Positions 17,880 through 27,330 are shown, counted from the first letter of the stretch. The stretch is 64,000 nucleotides of DNA from Bog-473 sp963788585 (GCA_963788585.1 CAWBHA010000003.1:372001-436000); one strand, 5' to 3'. Program-made: numbers and translations. The notes: generated from the letters alone by a model not told the origin.

Positions 17880-18346
17880 CGGTGGCCACTCTATGGGGCG
17901 GACCACACCTGCCTCAGTTCGCCGGGATTGGTCGGCCAGGTCCCGTTCCGGTCGAACAGTGCTTGACTTGACGTACTGTGCAGCCCCTAGCTGACGTCCG
18001 CCTGACCGCGCGCCATACCCATTCTGACAGTCCGCTCCAACTAGTCGCTTCATTTCCAAGGTGAAGAGCGTCGTTTATATTCTCCGCCTCACCAATTTCG
18101 TACGAACTCCAGTATTCACCGGCGATTGCCATTTAGTAGATCCTGCTTCGGGAGTACGGGCGCTAGTTCGGACATTATGAGGCAATGAATCGGGCGGCGG
18201 TGATCGGAGACCGCCGACGATTGGGGACCGCCGACCAACAAGTTGAGCAATCTGGGGACGACCAGCGCCTGATCACGCAATCCGGATCAGCGCGTTGCAG
18301 AAGTGCCGCAGGGTGGCACCCATAACCGGCGTACGGGGATACCCCG
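17880..18346. other. Gene-free stretch
   Basis: These 467 bases have no convincing gene. A small AT-rich section (18060-18180) contrasts with the surroundings, and a GC-rich tandem-like GACCGCCGAC motif occurs near 18210-18230. I see nothing else. Confidence 0.35.
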
Positions 18347-18694
18347 CTAGTCCCCCTGGGTGTCGGCCAGTTCCGTGAGCCGCATAGAAAGATCGTCCAG
18401 AGCATCCGCCAAGGACTGGTCCCAATCTTCCTTGTTGTCCCGCAGCCCGGGTCTGAGCACATCTGAGGCACGCTGGATCGCTACGGCGATCCTGTGAGCT
18501 TGTTGCTGGTCGAGCTTGTCGAGTGAGAGCAGGCCCAGCGCTTGCCCTCTGATCAGAATCTCTTGATCATGCGCAAAAAGGTGCTTGGAAGCCTCGTCGG
18601 CAAGGACGCGGAAGGCGGGTCCGTTCGCTTGCCACGTTCCGTTGTTCGGTATCTGGATGATCACGGACACGACTGGGAACCTAGCTCGGAGCAA
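18347..18694 (-). CDS. Hypothetical protein beside IS110 copy 1
   Basis: This frame of up to 115 residues contains DEASKHLFAHDQEILIRGQA and DDLSMRLTELADTQGD. It is largely helical and acidic, with no motif I recognise. The first possible start is TTG 18694; GTG codons at about 18670 and 18664 are alternatives, none with a strong ribosome site. The IS110 element ends only about 20 bases upstream, so the insertion probably removed or replaced the promoter, and the natural N-terminus may be lost. Confidence 0.5.
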   Translation of the reverse strand: MLRARFPVVSVIIQIPNNGTWQANGPAFRVLADEASKHLFAHDQEILIRGQALGLLSLDKLDQQQAHRIAVAIQRASDVLRPGLRDNKEDWDQSLADALDDLSMRLTELADTQGD

Positions 18695-18920
18695 CGGTGT
18701 CGCCGTCCCGGCGAGCTCCTATCAATTGTCAACCCCTCTTTGGGGGCTCGGGAGTGAAAACAACGGACACGACATTGATCAGTCACTCGGGGTGAGGACA
18801 AGCTCCTATTGGGTCACGCGTTTTCGAGATCGTGGCCCGAGCTGAGGGTCGGCGAATCGCTGGAGAGTCAGCTCCGAAGAGCGACAGTACGGGGGAAGGC
18901 CAGACCCACAGCCCGAGGAT

Positions 18921-19964
18921 TCAGCCGCGAGGTAGGTAGCGGTAGACCTCGCGGGCGACGTAGCGCTTCAAGATGCGGATGACCTCGGCCTTGGTCTTGC
19001 CCTCTTTGACGCGGCGTTCGAAGTAGAGCTGGGTCTCGGGGTTATGCGCGATGCGCACCATCACGATGCGCCAGAGCGCGCTGTTGGCCTGACGATCCCC
19101 ACCGTCGTGCGCTTTGACCTTGCCGTTGGTCTTGCCCGACCCGGCCGGGACGGGAGCGACGCCGCACAGATGGGCCCACGCAGCCTCTGAATGCAACCGG
19201 TCGGGGTTGTCGCCGGCCGCCATCACCAGTGCGGCGGCGGTGTCGGGTCCGACGCCAAAGAGATCCAACAGTTCGGGCACGCTGGCCTCGAGGAGGACCT
19301 CGATCCTGGTGTCGAGTTCGGCGAGCTCACGGTCGAGCGCTTCGATGCGATGGGCTAGCGAGGACAGCGACGCCTTGGTGGCAGCCGTCACCGGATCGTG
19401 AGATCGCGTCGGGCGGAGCCGGGATCCTTCGGCGACGAGGGCCGGGAGGGAGAGGCCCCTGAGACGGCAACGAAGCTGTTCAGGCGCGCTGTAGCCGAGG
19501 TGGCGCATCTGGATGAGGGCCTTGACCCGGGCCTGGCGGGCTGAGCGCTTGGCGACGACGAGGACGCGGATCGCCTCGATGGCGCCGTCGCGCGACTTGG
19601 GGCTCCCGCTCGCTCGGCCACTGAGCGCGGCCCGGGCGGCTTCGACGGCGTCGAGGGGATCGGACTTGCCACTGCGACGCCGTTCCTCTCGGTTGGGTCG
19701 ATCGACCTCGATCACCTCGATGCCGGCTCGGCGAAGGAACCGCGAGAGCCCTGCTCCATACGAACCGGTGCCCTCCACGCCGACCTTGGTCACGGCCCCG
19801 AAGGTTTCGAGCCATTTCAACAACGCCCTGTAGCCGGCCGAGTCGGTGGCAAAGCTCTGCGATCCGAGCAGTCCGCCGAGCGGATCGAGGGCGGCGGCCA
19901 CATGGACGTCGAGGTGTGTGTCGACGCCACCGGTCACCCCACGCACAGCTTCTACGATGGTCAT
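18921..19964 (-). CDS. IS110 transposase (DEDD/serine recombinase), copy 1
   Basis: The ~347-residue protein has the IS110 two-domain layout. The N-terminal RuvC-like DEDD part shows GVDTHLDVHVAAALDPLGG, the Glu in VEGTGSYGAGL and the acidic pair in KSDPLDAVEAARA. The C-terminal transposase_20 part shows LLDLFGVGPDTAAALVMAAG and the serine motif APVPAGSGKTNGK. Such enzymes move DNA without staggered transposition, guided in studied members by a bridge RNA from the element. A ribosome site precedes the second ATG of ATGACCATG (19964); the open frame extends to 20060 without support. It appears intact. Copy 2 at 35758-36801 is very similar. Confidence 0.92.
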   Translation of the reverse strand: MTIVEAVRGVTGGVDTHLDVHVAAALDPLGGLLGSQSFATDSAGYRALLKWLETFGAVTKVGVEGTGSYGAGLSRFLRRAGIEVIEVDRPNREERRRSGKSDPLDAVEAARAALSGRASGSPKSRDGAIEAIRVLVVAKRSARQARVKALIQMRHLGYSAPEQLRCRLRGLSLPALVAEGSRLRPTRSHDPVTAATKASLSSLAHRIEALDRELAELDTRIEVLLEASVPELLDLFGVGPDTAAALVMAAGDNPDRLHSEAAWAHLCGVAPVPAGSGKTNGKVKAHDGGDRQANSALWRIVMVRIAHNPETQLYFERRVKEGKTKAEVIRILKRYVAREVYRYLPRG

Positions 19965-19970
19965 GGTCAT

Positions 19971-20225
19971 CCCTTCTGTCTTTGGAGTTAGGGATGGCAC
20001 GGCCGTTCCGGATCGGAGCGACGGGCGGTCTGGGTTGTTCGAGCAACCCGGACCAATCACCCCAACTCGGAGACGGGACGTGCCGCTGTCAAAGTGCCGC
20101 TGGTTGGTCTCGGTCGACGACGTTTTGCAACGTCACGGGACTCCAAGTCAGACCGGACCTGCCAGCACTCCCGAAGTTATTTCGGACCAGCAATCAAGCG
20201 GTGGACCCTAGAGAAGTATCAATGT
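19971..20225 (-). ncRNA. Candidate bridge-RNA region of IS110 copy 1
   Basis: The ~255 bases between the transposase start and the element end are conserved in copy 2 although they code for nothing. They hold a strong hairpin, GGTCTGGGTTG-loop-CAACCCGGACC, whose loop differs between copies (TTCGAG versus TTCGTG). A second possible stem surrounds GACGACGT..TGCAACGTC. In the IS110 group the bridge RNA is transcribed from this position upstream of the transposase. Guide loops could not be assigned by eye. Boundaries are those of the non-coding region, not of a mapped transcript. Confidence 0.45.
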
Positions 20226-20261
20226 ACGGGGGCAGGTCGTTAGCTCGTCAGCAGGGATCGG

Positions 20262-20921
20262 TCATCGGCGGGTGAAGGTCAGATGGGTGACACCGCTCGG
20301 TGACGAGACTGCCTCGCTGTTGTAGCGCTCGTCGATGCCTTCGAGGCCGTCCCACAGTCGAACACCACGGCCGAGAAGGATCGGCACCAGCACGACGTGG
20401 AGGGTGTCGATGAGGTCGGCGGCGAGGAAGTCGCGGACGACCGTCGGGCCACCCCCGATGCGCACGTCGAGTTCACCGGCGGCCTGCCGGGCGAGGTCGA
20501 GAGCCTCCTCCGGAGAAGCGTCGACAAAGTGGAACACGGTGCCGCCCTCCATCTCGATCGACGGGCGCGGATGGTGCGTGAGCACGAACACCGGCGTGTG
20601 GAACGGCGGGTTCGGCCCCCACCAGCCACGCCACTCGTCGTCGGTGCCGAGATCGGTCCACGGGCCGGTCTGCGGGCCGAACTTGCCCCGGCCCATGATC
20701 TCGGCACCGAACCCGACATTCAGGCGTTCCGCGAACGCGTTGTCGACACCGGTCGTGCCACCTGACTGACCCATGATGACCGAGCGCCCGAACCGGGTGG
20801 GGAACACCCACTCGTGCAGACGATGGCCGGCGTGGCCGAACGGGGCGTCGAACGTCAAGCCCTCGCCGGTCCCGAACCCGTCCAGGGAGATCGATAAGTT
20901 GTGGACACGGACCTGGGACAT
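20262..20921 (-). CDS. Dihydrofolate-reductase-like / RibD C-terminal domain protein
   Basis: The 219-residue protein has the RibD C-terminal/DHFR-like reductase fold: an SISLDGFGTGEG start, NVGFGAEIMGRGKFGPQTG, then VFVLTHHPRPSIEMEGGTVF and a nucleotide-binding stretch LDVRIGGGPTVVRDFLAADL. It ends with HVVLVPILLGRGVRLWDG, all in the family order. Such stand-alone proteins are NAD(P)H reductases of mostly unknown substrates. GGAGG lies five bases before ATG 20921; upstream in-frame sequence to 21047 is not protein-like. It lies just beyond the right end of IS110 copy 1. Confidence 0.85.
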   Translation of the reverse strand: MSQVRVHNLSISLDGFGTGEGLTFDAPFGHAGHRLHEWVFPTRFGRSVIMGQSGGTTGVDNAFAERLNVGFGAEIMGRGKFGPQTGPWTDLGTDDEWRGWWGPNPPFHTPVFVLTHHPRPSIEMEGGTVFHFVDASPEEALDLARQAAGELDVRIGGGPTVVRDFLAADLIDTLHVVLVPILLGRGVRLWDGLEGIDERYNSEAVSSPSGVTHLTFTRR

Positions 20922-21071
20922 GGCGGCCTCCGAAGCATGAGGTGTTTGCGATATCAACTGGTTTGACGCTAACGCCGAGCGAAGACCGGCCGCCTGTCCC
21001 TGAAGTGCGAAGGGTGTGCCCAAGCCCGGCGGTATGGGATGGCCCATAAGCAGTCGGATACTCCGCCGGTC

Positions 21072-21464
21072 TTAGCCCCGGGGTGCGAAGAACTCAAGTG
21101 CGATGTTGTCGGGATCTCGAAACGACAATGCCGAGTAGTAAGGCGTGTCCACGATGCCACCGTTGGGGATGCCGAGTTCGTTCAGACGGATTTCCCATGC
21201 CTTTAACTCATCGCGGTTGGCACAGCCGAAAGCCAGATGATCGAGCCCCGGCCGCCGCTCGTTGAACGGCTCAGTGCTGTCCAAGTCAGGGAACTGAGTT
21301 ACGCCAACGATCGTGCCGCCGCTAAGCCAAGCGACGCGCTGGAACGGACCTGTGTCCTCGTCAAGGATCGGGTCCGAGCCGAACAGATCCTTGTACCAAG
21401 GCACACTCCGTTCAAGGCTCGTAACCGTTAGCGCCACGTGAGTAATCGCAGGGAACTCAGGCAT
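21072..21464 (-). CDS. VOC-family (glyoxalase-like) protein
   Basis: The 130-residue protein has two beta-alpha-beta-beta-beta modules of the vicinal oxygen chelate fold. The first carries THVALTVTSLERSVPWYKDLFG. The second contains GLDHLAFGCANRDELKAWE and finishes SFRDPDNIALEFFAP. His in THVAL, the mid His in DHLAF and Glu in LEFF are at metal-ligand positions. The family includes glyoxalase I, extradiol dioxygenases and drug-binding proteins; the short form suggests a lyase or resistance-type role. ATG 21464. It is on the same strand as the DHFR-like gene, 150 bp apart. Confidence 0.85.
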   Translation of the reverse strand: MPEFPAITHVALTVTSLERSVPWYKDLFGSDPILDEDTGPFQRVAWLSGGTIVGVTQFPDLDSTEPFNERRPGLDHLAFGCANRDELKAWEIRLNELGIPNGGIVDTPYYSALSFRDPDNIALEFFAPRG

Positions 21465-21771
21465 CTCTTTTCTACCCTTCGCACCTCGTGGACGCAGCGA
21501 ATGCTACCTCTTTGGCTGGCAACTCTCGGGGAGTAAAAAGCTATCTGGCAGCACCAGTCGCCACGCTAACTGAGGCCCCAGTCCCGGCGTTGATGTGGAA
21601 CGGCCTGTCAACCTCCCACGCGAAGGTCCTTATCACTGCCTTTTGGACGCGTCGCACCAGAGGTGCGGCGCCTGATCGTTCTTGAGCAGTCGGTGGGGCC
21701 CCGGTGTCAATACGGAGTGCCCGGAGCCCGAAGGGTGAGGACGAACGGTGTTGACACCGGGGTGGAGGCTG
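21465..21771. other. Junction region downstream of a truncated gene
   Basis: These 307 bases contain an inverted repeat (21698-21763) and no convincing ORF. They follow the abrupt end of the hydrolase-cyclase gene and so probably mark a deletion or insertion joint. Confidence 0.4.
21698..21763. repeat. Inverted repeat at the truncation joint
   Basis: CCCCGGTGTCAA near 21698 is repeated in reverse as TTGACACCGGGG near 21752, about 40 bases apart. The arms are a perfect 12-bp pair. It is next to the truncated 3' end of the hydrolase-cyclase gene. It could be a relic transposon end, a recombination site or a terminator; it has no U-tract. Confidence 0.4.
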
Positions 21772-22794
21772 CTACATCGTTACCACCTGTCCCCGGTGTT
21801 GGTTGACGACGGTGCGGGCCACCGCGTCGTGAGTTTCGAGGAGCTTTCTCCACTCGCGGTCTCCGAGAGCAGAAGCCCGTGCGGTGGACTCGACGATGTC
21901 GGTGAACAAGATGGCGGCGAGCGCACGGTCCGGTTCAGGGATCCCGTGGAGACCACTGAGAAAGTCTTCGATCGCCTTCAAACTTTCGGCCGTCGGCTCC
22001 GTGAATAACAACGAGTCCTTGCCGGGAAGCTCCACAAATCGTGCTCCAGCGATGTGCTGGGCGAGATATCGACCTGCGTCGGCGGTGATGGGCTGTGCTC
22101 CTTGGCGGTGTAGGACGAGCGTAGGCACCCGCACAGAACCCAGCGCCTCGCGGACATCGGTGGCCTGCTCCCGTTGGAAATGAATCTTCGCTTTTCTGGG
22201 AGGAAGCGAGAGACGCTGAGCCTTGGCTACCCATCGTCTGAACGCAGGGTCACGTACTGCGTCCGGCATTGAGAAATCCGCAGTGGCTTCGGTTCCCCAG
22301 GTGTCTTGGACGACCTGGGTTCCCAATGGAAGCATCTCTTCTGGAATGCCCCATGGGTAGTCGGGGGCGGCGGCGTAGCGCGCCGTCGTGTTGGCGAGGA
22401 TCAGTCCTCGAGTACGCGTCGGATGGGCAGCGGCAAAGACTATGGAGGTAGGGCCAGCATCAACTGTTCCTAAGACGACTGCCTTCTCCGACTCCACGGT
22501 GTCGAGCACGATGCGGGCCTCATCTGCCCATAGCTCGCGGCTCGGTAGCGCCTCACCCGAGGGATCATCGGAGGATCCCGATCCGCGTCGATCGAACATG
22601 ATGACGCGTGCTTTGGCGCCGAGGCGACGGAGAAAGACTGCATAGGGGGGCCATTCCCAGCGCACCTCCATCGCCTCGGTAGAGCTCGGTCCGTACAGAA
22701 CATCGACGTCGCCCTCGCCGAAGACCTGAAAGGCGATTCTGTCCTCTCCGAGAAGGGCGAACCGGGTCTGTGGAACTTCTGCCTCAGCGGTCAT
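21772..22794 (-). pseudogene. Alpha/beta hydrolase-adenylate cyclase fusion, truncated in the cyclase
   Basis: The frame gives 340 residues. Residues ~10-285 are an alpha/beta hydrolase: VIMFDRRGSGSSD, an elbow LGTVDAGPTS, then PTLVLHRQGAQPITADAG. From residue ~290 a class III nucleotidyl cyclase begins (LAAILFTDIVESTARASALG, the first metal-binding Asp present). It ends after RGQVVTM, where family members continue with the GDG-containing catalytic core for ~130 residues. So the cyclase is beheaded and cannot make cAMP. The hydrolase elbow has Asp where Ser is usual in G-x-S-x-G. ATG 22794. The joint is followed by an inverted repeat. Confidence 0.75.
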
Positions 22795-23322
22795 GACTCC
22801 AGATTCTTGCCCAAAAAAACCGCTTCTCGAAGCTGCGGAGCCTGCCGGATGTCAGCCGATCGAATCGGCCCGACGATGTCTTCTACCCGGCGTACGCGGT
22901 CACCCCGACCTTCAGCTCTCACCCGGGTGCAGATCGGCAGGAAGAATTTCGCGAAGCGGTCTCTGCACGCGGTCCCCGCGGGCGGCGCTGAGCACCTGTC
23001 AAATGTTCGACTATGCATCGTTACAGCGCTGCCCCGCCTCGTCCAAATATTGAATACGCGGCTGAACGATCGCGGTGCTCCGAGCAAGAATACGGCACTT
23101 GTCTAAAGGCCGCCGATATATTTCACGATAATCTCGCGGGTATCGCGAGAGCCGATCGCGAAACCACGTCGGCGACGTCCGTCCCCCTCGGCGACCACAC
23201 GCCATCCGCCTTATCGAGCGTTGCGTGCCTGAGCCCCCCGACGGTCCCCACACAGATCCTCTCGCCGCGGAGGCCGGGGCGGTCTCCGGTGCGGGGCCGT
23301 CCTGGCCGACGCCATCCTGGGG
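22795..23322. other. Divergent intergenic region
   Basis: These 528 bases lie between the divergent hydrolase-cyclase and MFS genes. A minus-strand frame ends in TGA overlapping the ATG of the hydrolase gene and reads RGDRVRRVEDIVGPIRSADI. It might be the 3' end of a lost upstream gene. AT-rich promoter-like sequence is present around 23040-23130. Nothing else could be supported. Confidence 0.35.
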
Positions 23323-24934
23323 ATGTTCATGACCGTCCTCGGGGCGACCGTAACGGGACCCGCGCTCCCGGCGATCCAGCACCAACTCGGTCTCTCGGTG
23401 AACGGTTTGGAGTGGTTCGGCAACGCGTACCTCGTCACCACGGCAGCGCCTTTGGTGCCAGCCGGTCGTCTCGGCGACCGGATCGGTCGCTTTAGTGCCT
23501 ACAACCTGGGCGTGGTGGTCTATGCCGGCGGCGCGGTGGCCAGTGCGGCAGCCCAGGACGGAGTGTGGATCGTCGTCTCCTCCGCCGTCCAGGGTGTAGG
23601 CGGAGCTCTCCTCGCCACCCAATCGCTGTCCTTGCTCGACGCGGCATGCCCCCAAGCGGGCCCGCAGCCGGGCGGTCGGCTTCTACACAGCAGCGCTCGG
23701 GGTCGGCGTGATCCTGAGCCCTCCATTAGCCCCGCTCACGGACAACACCACCTGGCGGTGGATCTTCGTTCTGGCGCTACCGCTCGCCGTCGGCGCTCTC
23801 GTCTGCAGCAACAGTGGTCGTGCCTTTTTGCAGTCGTCCGGCATGTTGCCAGTGAGGCAGCCTGGCCGTGACCTAGCCGGGACCGCGTTGGTAACGGTCG
23901 GGGTGTTCCTGCTGGCCATCGGTGTCGTGCAGGGGAGCTCATGGGGATGGACCTCGGCACCGACGTTGCTCTTGCTGGTCAGCGGCGTCGCCTCGCTGGC
24001 GGTGCTCCCCTCAGTGGAAGGCAGGGCTGCCCATCCACTCCTCCCAGACGAGGTTCGCCGACACCCCCGGCTATGGGCGGCCGACACGGTCGCCCTAATC
24101 AGCGCGCTGATAGAGATCGGTTTTTTGCTTTATCTGCCCCTACACCTGCAGAATGCCGTGGGGTACTCGGCGACGAAATACGGGCTCTGCCTGCTTCCGT
24201 TCACCGTCGCCGCCACGGTCACATCGGGGTTCGCCGGTCGCCTGGTCGATCGCGTGGGAGCCCGACTGGTTGTCTCGGGCGGCCTGGTGGCACTCGGGGT
24301 GGCAATGGCCCTCCTCGCCACCATTGGAGCTTCGTCCCCCTATTCGGAGATCTTTGGACCACTGGTCTTGGCGGGCATCGGTGTCGGCGTTAACCTCGCT
24401 CCCCTGTCGGCCGCGGTCCTGGCGGCCGTCCGACGCCGGGACGCGGGCGTCGCCGTCGGGCTGCTGAGCACCGGACGCCAGCTTGGTGGGGTCATCGGCG
24501 TGGCGGTCCTCGGCGCCGTGCTGATCAGTTGGTCAACCCGGTCACTGACCTCGTCGCTCGCGGCGAGCGGCGTGAGCATTTCCTCCGCGCAGCGCTCAGC
24601 CTTTGGTGCAGCGGTCACACAGCCGTCCGCATCGGCAGCGATTCTCCATAAGGCGGGGGTCCCGGCCGAAACCGCAATGCGTCTCGCCCACAGCGCGTTC
24701 TTGTCCGGCTTTGATGTCGTGCTGTGGACGGCAAGCGCCGTCGCCATTTGCGGCGCTGTGCTCGGAGTGATCGCCCTCAGGGACGCGATGCGTTGCAGCG
24801 TGACTACCGAGGTTGACGACTCCGCCGAGGGCGACGGGCCGAAGTATTTTGTCGCGCAACACCCCGACCAGCTGGGCATCCGAGGTTCTCGGCCGTTTCG
24901 GTCCTCAGTCGGGCGTCAGAGATATTTCGGCTAG
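23323..24934 (+). pseudogene. DHA2-type MFS transporter, one frameshift
   Basis: The first part (MFMTVLGATVTGPALPAIQ, then GRLGDRIGRFSAYNLG and VQGVGGALLATQSLSLLDAA) is a clear DHA2 N-terminus with the helix 2-3 motif. The reading then moves to another frame: RARSRAVGFYTAALGVGVI onward, to the stop at 24934. The break is at a run of five C near 23653; one fewer C would restore the frame. The joined protein would be about 540 residues with ~14 helices. The true N-terminus may lie slightly upstream, since helix 1 begins before the first ATG. The 3' end overlaps the convergent APC gene by 30 bases. Confidence 0.72.
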
Positions 24935-26347
24935 AGCTTCGGCCGTGTCCTCATCCACGCTGTTCCCGAGCGCTGCGAAGACCCGACGGTACCGGCGGCG
25001 TAGGACCACGTAGACGATGACGATGGACGCCGTCCCCGCCAAGAAGGCTCCGGCCGCGATGGATTCGGGCAGGGGCGGCCAGGGGATCAGGGAACGCCGC
25101 ATCACGTACGCCATGGCGCCCGCCCCGGCAAGGCCGATCAGGATAAACGGCGAACGGTGTTTTCCCTCCCGCCATCGGTAGACACAGGCTGCGACGCAGA
25201 TCAGTCCGTAGACGAGCAGGAGCGGATAGCCCGAGAGGTCTCCAATCGTCGCTCCGTACGTGGCCAGCGGCGTCGAGCTGCCGAGGCCCATAGCTAGAAC
25301 GGCCACGAACCACACGACGCCGGCGAAGGTGAGCGCCTTGGCCGGCGTCTTGTACCGCGGGTGGACGGCGCGCCACGACGGCGGCCCCACACCCTCGCGG
25401 CTCATCGTGAACATCATTCGGGCCACCCAGCTGAACACGGCAATGATCGATGCTCCGATGGTGACAGACAGGGAAAGATCAATGACGTAGCCGTACCACC
25501 CGATGCCTGCCACCTGGGCCAGGGTTCCGAGCGGAGCGGCTGACTTGGCCAGCGACACGGTCGAATCCTGGAAACCGAGGAAGAGGGTGTAACTGGAGAA
25601 CATCCATACGAGCCCGCCGATGGCCACGGTCGCCACCATGGCGGCCGGGATGACCCGAGTCGGCCGTCTGGACTCCTGGCCGTATATGGCCGCACTTTCG
25701 AAGCCGCCGAAGCCCCCCACGCCGAGCACGACGGCGGTGACGATGACAGAGAAGGACGTGTTCTCGAGCTTGAGCTGCTCGGTATCGATGATCGATCCTC
25801 GGTGCTCGAACAGGACGGCCACGAACACCACGAGGATGGCAACCGTTGCCGCCACCTCGGCGATGAACATGAACCACGCCGCCGGCTTGGCGCCGACCCG
25901 GGCCAGCCACCAGCAGGCGACGAGAGCAGGTAGAGAGACTCCGAGCAGGATCGGCCGGCCGTAGGTCACACCGAAGGCGGAAAGGAAATTGGCAAAGTAG
26001 ATGCCGAAGCTCAAGATAGCTGTACCGGCCGCGAAACCGATGAGGGCGACCATGAGCCAGCCGGTCACGAGCGCCCCAAGCGGGCCAAGTGTCTTGGCTG
26101 CCAGCCCGTAGAGACCGCCTGTGGTGGCGTAATGGCTCGAAAGGAGCGCGATCGAGAGTGCGACCAGCATCATCACACCGGCGGCGATGGCCCAGGTCAA
26201 CCAGCCGCCGGCTCCGGCCAGGATGGCAATCACGGGCACCGAGGTTCCGATGACGCCCGAGAGCCCCATGGCCGAGAGGGACTGGCCGATGACGCCCGAC
26301 ATCCCGACCGACCCCCGGCTGAAGCCAGGACCCTCCTCGCCCACCAC
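24905..26347 (-). CDS. APC-superfamily amino-acid/amine permease
   Basis: About 480 residues with 12 hydrophobic helices. The N-terminal segment SVGMSGVIGQSLSAMGLSG precedes helix 1. The helix 6-7 region reads GVGGFGGFESAAIYGQESRR, typical of APC transporters. A loop with FTMSREGVGPPSWRAVHPRY is equally diagnostic. The ORF extends upstream to 26845 with arginine-rich, non-conserved sequence, so I placed the start at GTG 26347; ATG 26302 is the alternative. No partner gene is on this strand. Substrate probably an amino acid or amine, unassigned. Confidence 0.82.
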   Translation of the reverse strand: MVGEEGPGFSRGSVGMSGVIGQSLSAMGLSGVIGTSVPVIAILAGAGGWLTWAIAAGVMMLVALSIALLSSHYATTGGLYGLAAKTLGPLGALVTGWLMVALIGFAAGTAILSFGIYFANFLSAFGVTYGRPILLGVSLPALVACWWLARVGAKPAAWFMFIAEVAATVAILVVFVAVLFEHRGSIIDTEQLKLENTSFSVIVTAVVLGVGGFGGFESAAIYGQESRRPTRVIPAAMVATVAIGGLVWMFSSYTLFLGFQDSTVSLAKSAAPLGTLAQVAGIGWYGYVIDLSLSVTIGASIIAVFSWVARMMFTMSREGVGPPSWRAVHPRYKTPAKALTFAGVVWFVAVLAMGLGSSTPLATYGATIGDLSGYPLLLVYGLICVAACVYRWREGKHRSPFILIGLAGAGAMAYVMRRSLIPWPPLPESIAAGAFLAGTASIVIVYVVLRRRYRRVFAALGNSVDEDTAEALAEISLTPD

Positions 26348-26679
26348 TCGAACCCTAACGAAAACCCGATGGCGCACCGGGGATTCAAAGCGCTGTGCTT
26401 GGAAACGTCTGCGGTGTTGCGCGGATCGCAGCGCTGATCGCACGCATGGGTCCTTAGAAGTAGGCGCTGAATCGGGCGAGCCAGCTCGGCCGCCCTTGGC
26501 GTGTGCACCCCGGTCGCCGCCATAAGGCCCTCGATCTCGAGGCGACGGTTCGAAAAGGCGTGGAGCACGGTCTTGGACACCCCCCTCCAGTTCGGCAATA
26601 CCTCGGGTGACCAGGCCGAAGCGGACGCCGAGCGCCTGGCCGAATCCAGCGCGCAGCGCGGCCTGGCAGACGAAGCCAG

Positions 26680-26946
26680 ATGTGGGGTATGCAGGTAGAT
26701 GAGCCGGGCATCGGGGCAGACCAGATGCCGTCGTCCCCCTGTCCCACCAACGTTGGAGGTGCGGTAACTGTTGCAAATGGAGCGGTTCAGACTGACAGTC
26801 AGATCTTTCTGACAGCCCGTGATGCAGCCGCCACGAAAGGAACACTTCGGACCAGTGTGTTCGAAAAGGGAACGTTCGTCATCACTTCCTCAGTGACAAC
26901 AGACAGTGGACTCGTCGCTTACGAAATCAGGAACCGGTCTTCTTAG
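26680..26946 (+). pseudogene. C-terminal fragment of a phage structural (tail-fibre-type) protein
   Basis: The last ~65 codons read VGGAVTVANGAVQTDSQIFL, then TARDAAATKGTLRTSV, TFVITSSVTTDSGLVAYEI and stop. Many phage tail-fibre or receptor-binding proteins end with the pattern V-T-A-N-S-x-I-F-L-T, then G-x-L, then F-x-I-x-S-S, D-(T/S) and V-x-W-x-I, which this follows closely. No upstream part of such a protein is present; the first ~20 codons are not similar. The fragment lies 190 bp from the tRNA-like att remnant, consistent with the end of a vanished prophage. Confidence 0.5.
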
Positions 26947-27130
26947 TCTCTTGCAAGATTTCCTGGATCGAAGGCCAATCCCAGCACCGAACAGCAGAGA
27001 GTGCTCCGGAGCGTCCAGTTGGTCCGAGAGACCTGTGCCTTTGCAGACAACGTGGGCCGCGGATGTTCTATACCCATTGGTCCGCTTGAGGGATCTCGTC
27101 GGGGTCATGGGATTGGCGCGATATTGCGAC

Positions 27131-27180
27131 CCCAGCGGGGAGGGATTTCAATTTGTGATTCTCGGGTTGTGAGACCTGGG
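27131..27180 (-). repeat. Eroded tRNA-Met 3'-half (att-like, copy B)
   Basis: The minus strand gives GGTCTCACAACCCGA, then an altered T arm ending AAATCCCTCCCCGC. It aligns with the cleaner half at 42772-42820, with CTCACAA for CTCATAA. The shared 24-bp sequence follows 127 bp away, the same arrangement as copies A and C. Confidence 0.45.
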
Positions 27181-27306
27181 TTAACCGTCCACTAGGTAAT
27201 TCGTAATTCGCAGATCAACGACATGCTGCTGAATCGGGTGGCTAGCTGGGAGAATAAGTCAGACCCAGCCTCGTGAACTGCGACGGGACCCATGACACGC
27301 AAAATC

Positions 27307-27330
27307 GAGTCCGTGGGATTTTCGTGGGAT
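27307..27330 (-). repeat. Shared 24-bp sequence beside the tRNA half (copy B)
   Basis: It differs from copy A at one position (GAGTCC versus GAATCC). The reverse strand can encode SHENPTDS as in copy A. Confidence 0.5.

Larger units (their letters stand above)
18715..20225 (-). mobile_element. IS110-family insertion sequence, copy 1
   Basis: The element is about 1.51 kb and nearly identical over its whole length to 35552-37063. Ends were set by comparing the two copies with each other and with unoccupied sites. The left end begins GCTCCTATCA, the right end finishes AGTATCAATGT. There are no terminal inverted repeats and no target duplication, as usual for IS110. It is flanked by CCGGCGA on the left and ACGGGGGCAGG on the right; joined, these equal the empty sites at 27427-27443 and 40549-40566. 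A small hairpin (CCCC-loop-GGGG) lies near the left end, downstream of the transposase. Confidence 0.85.
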
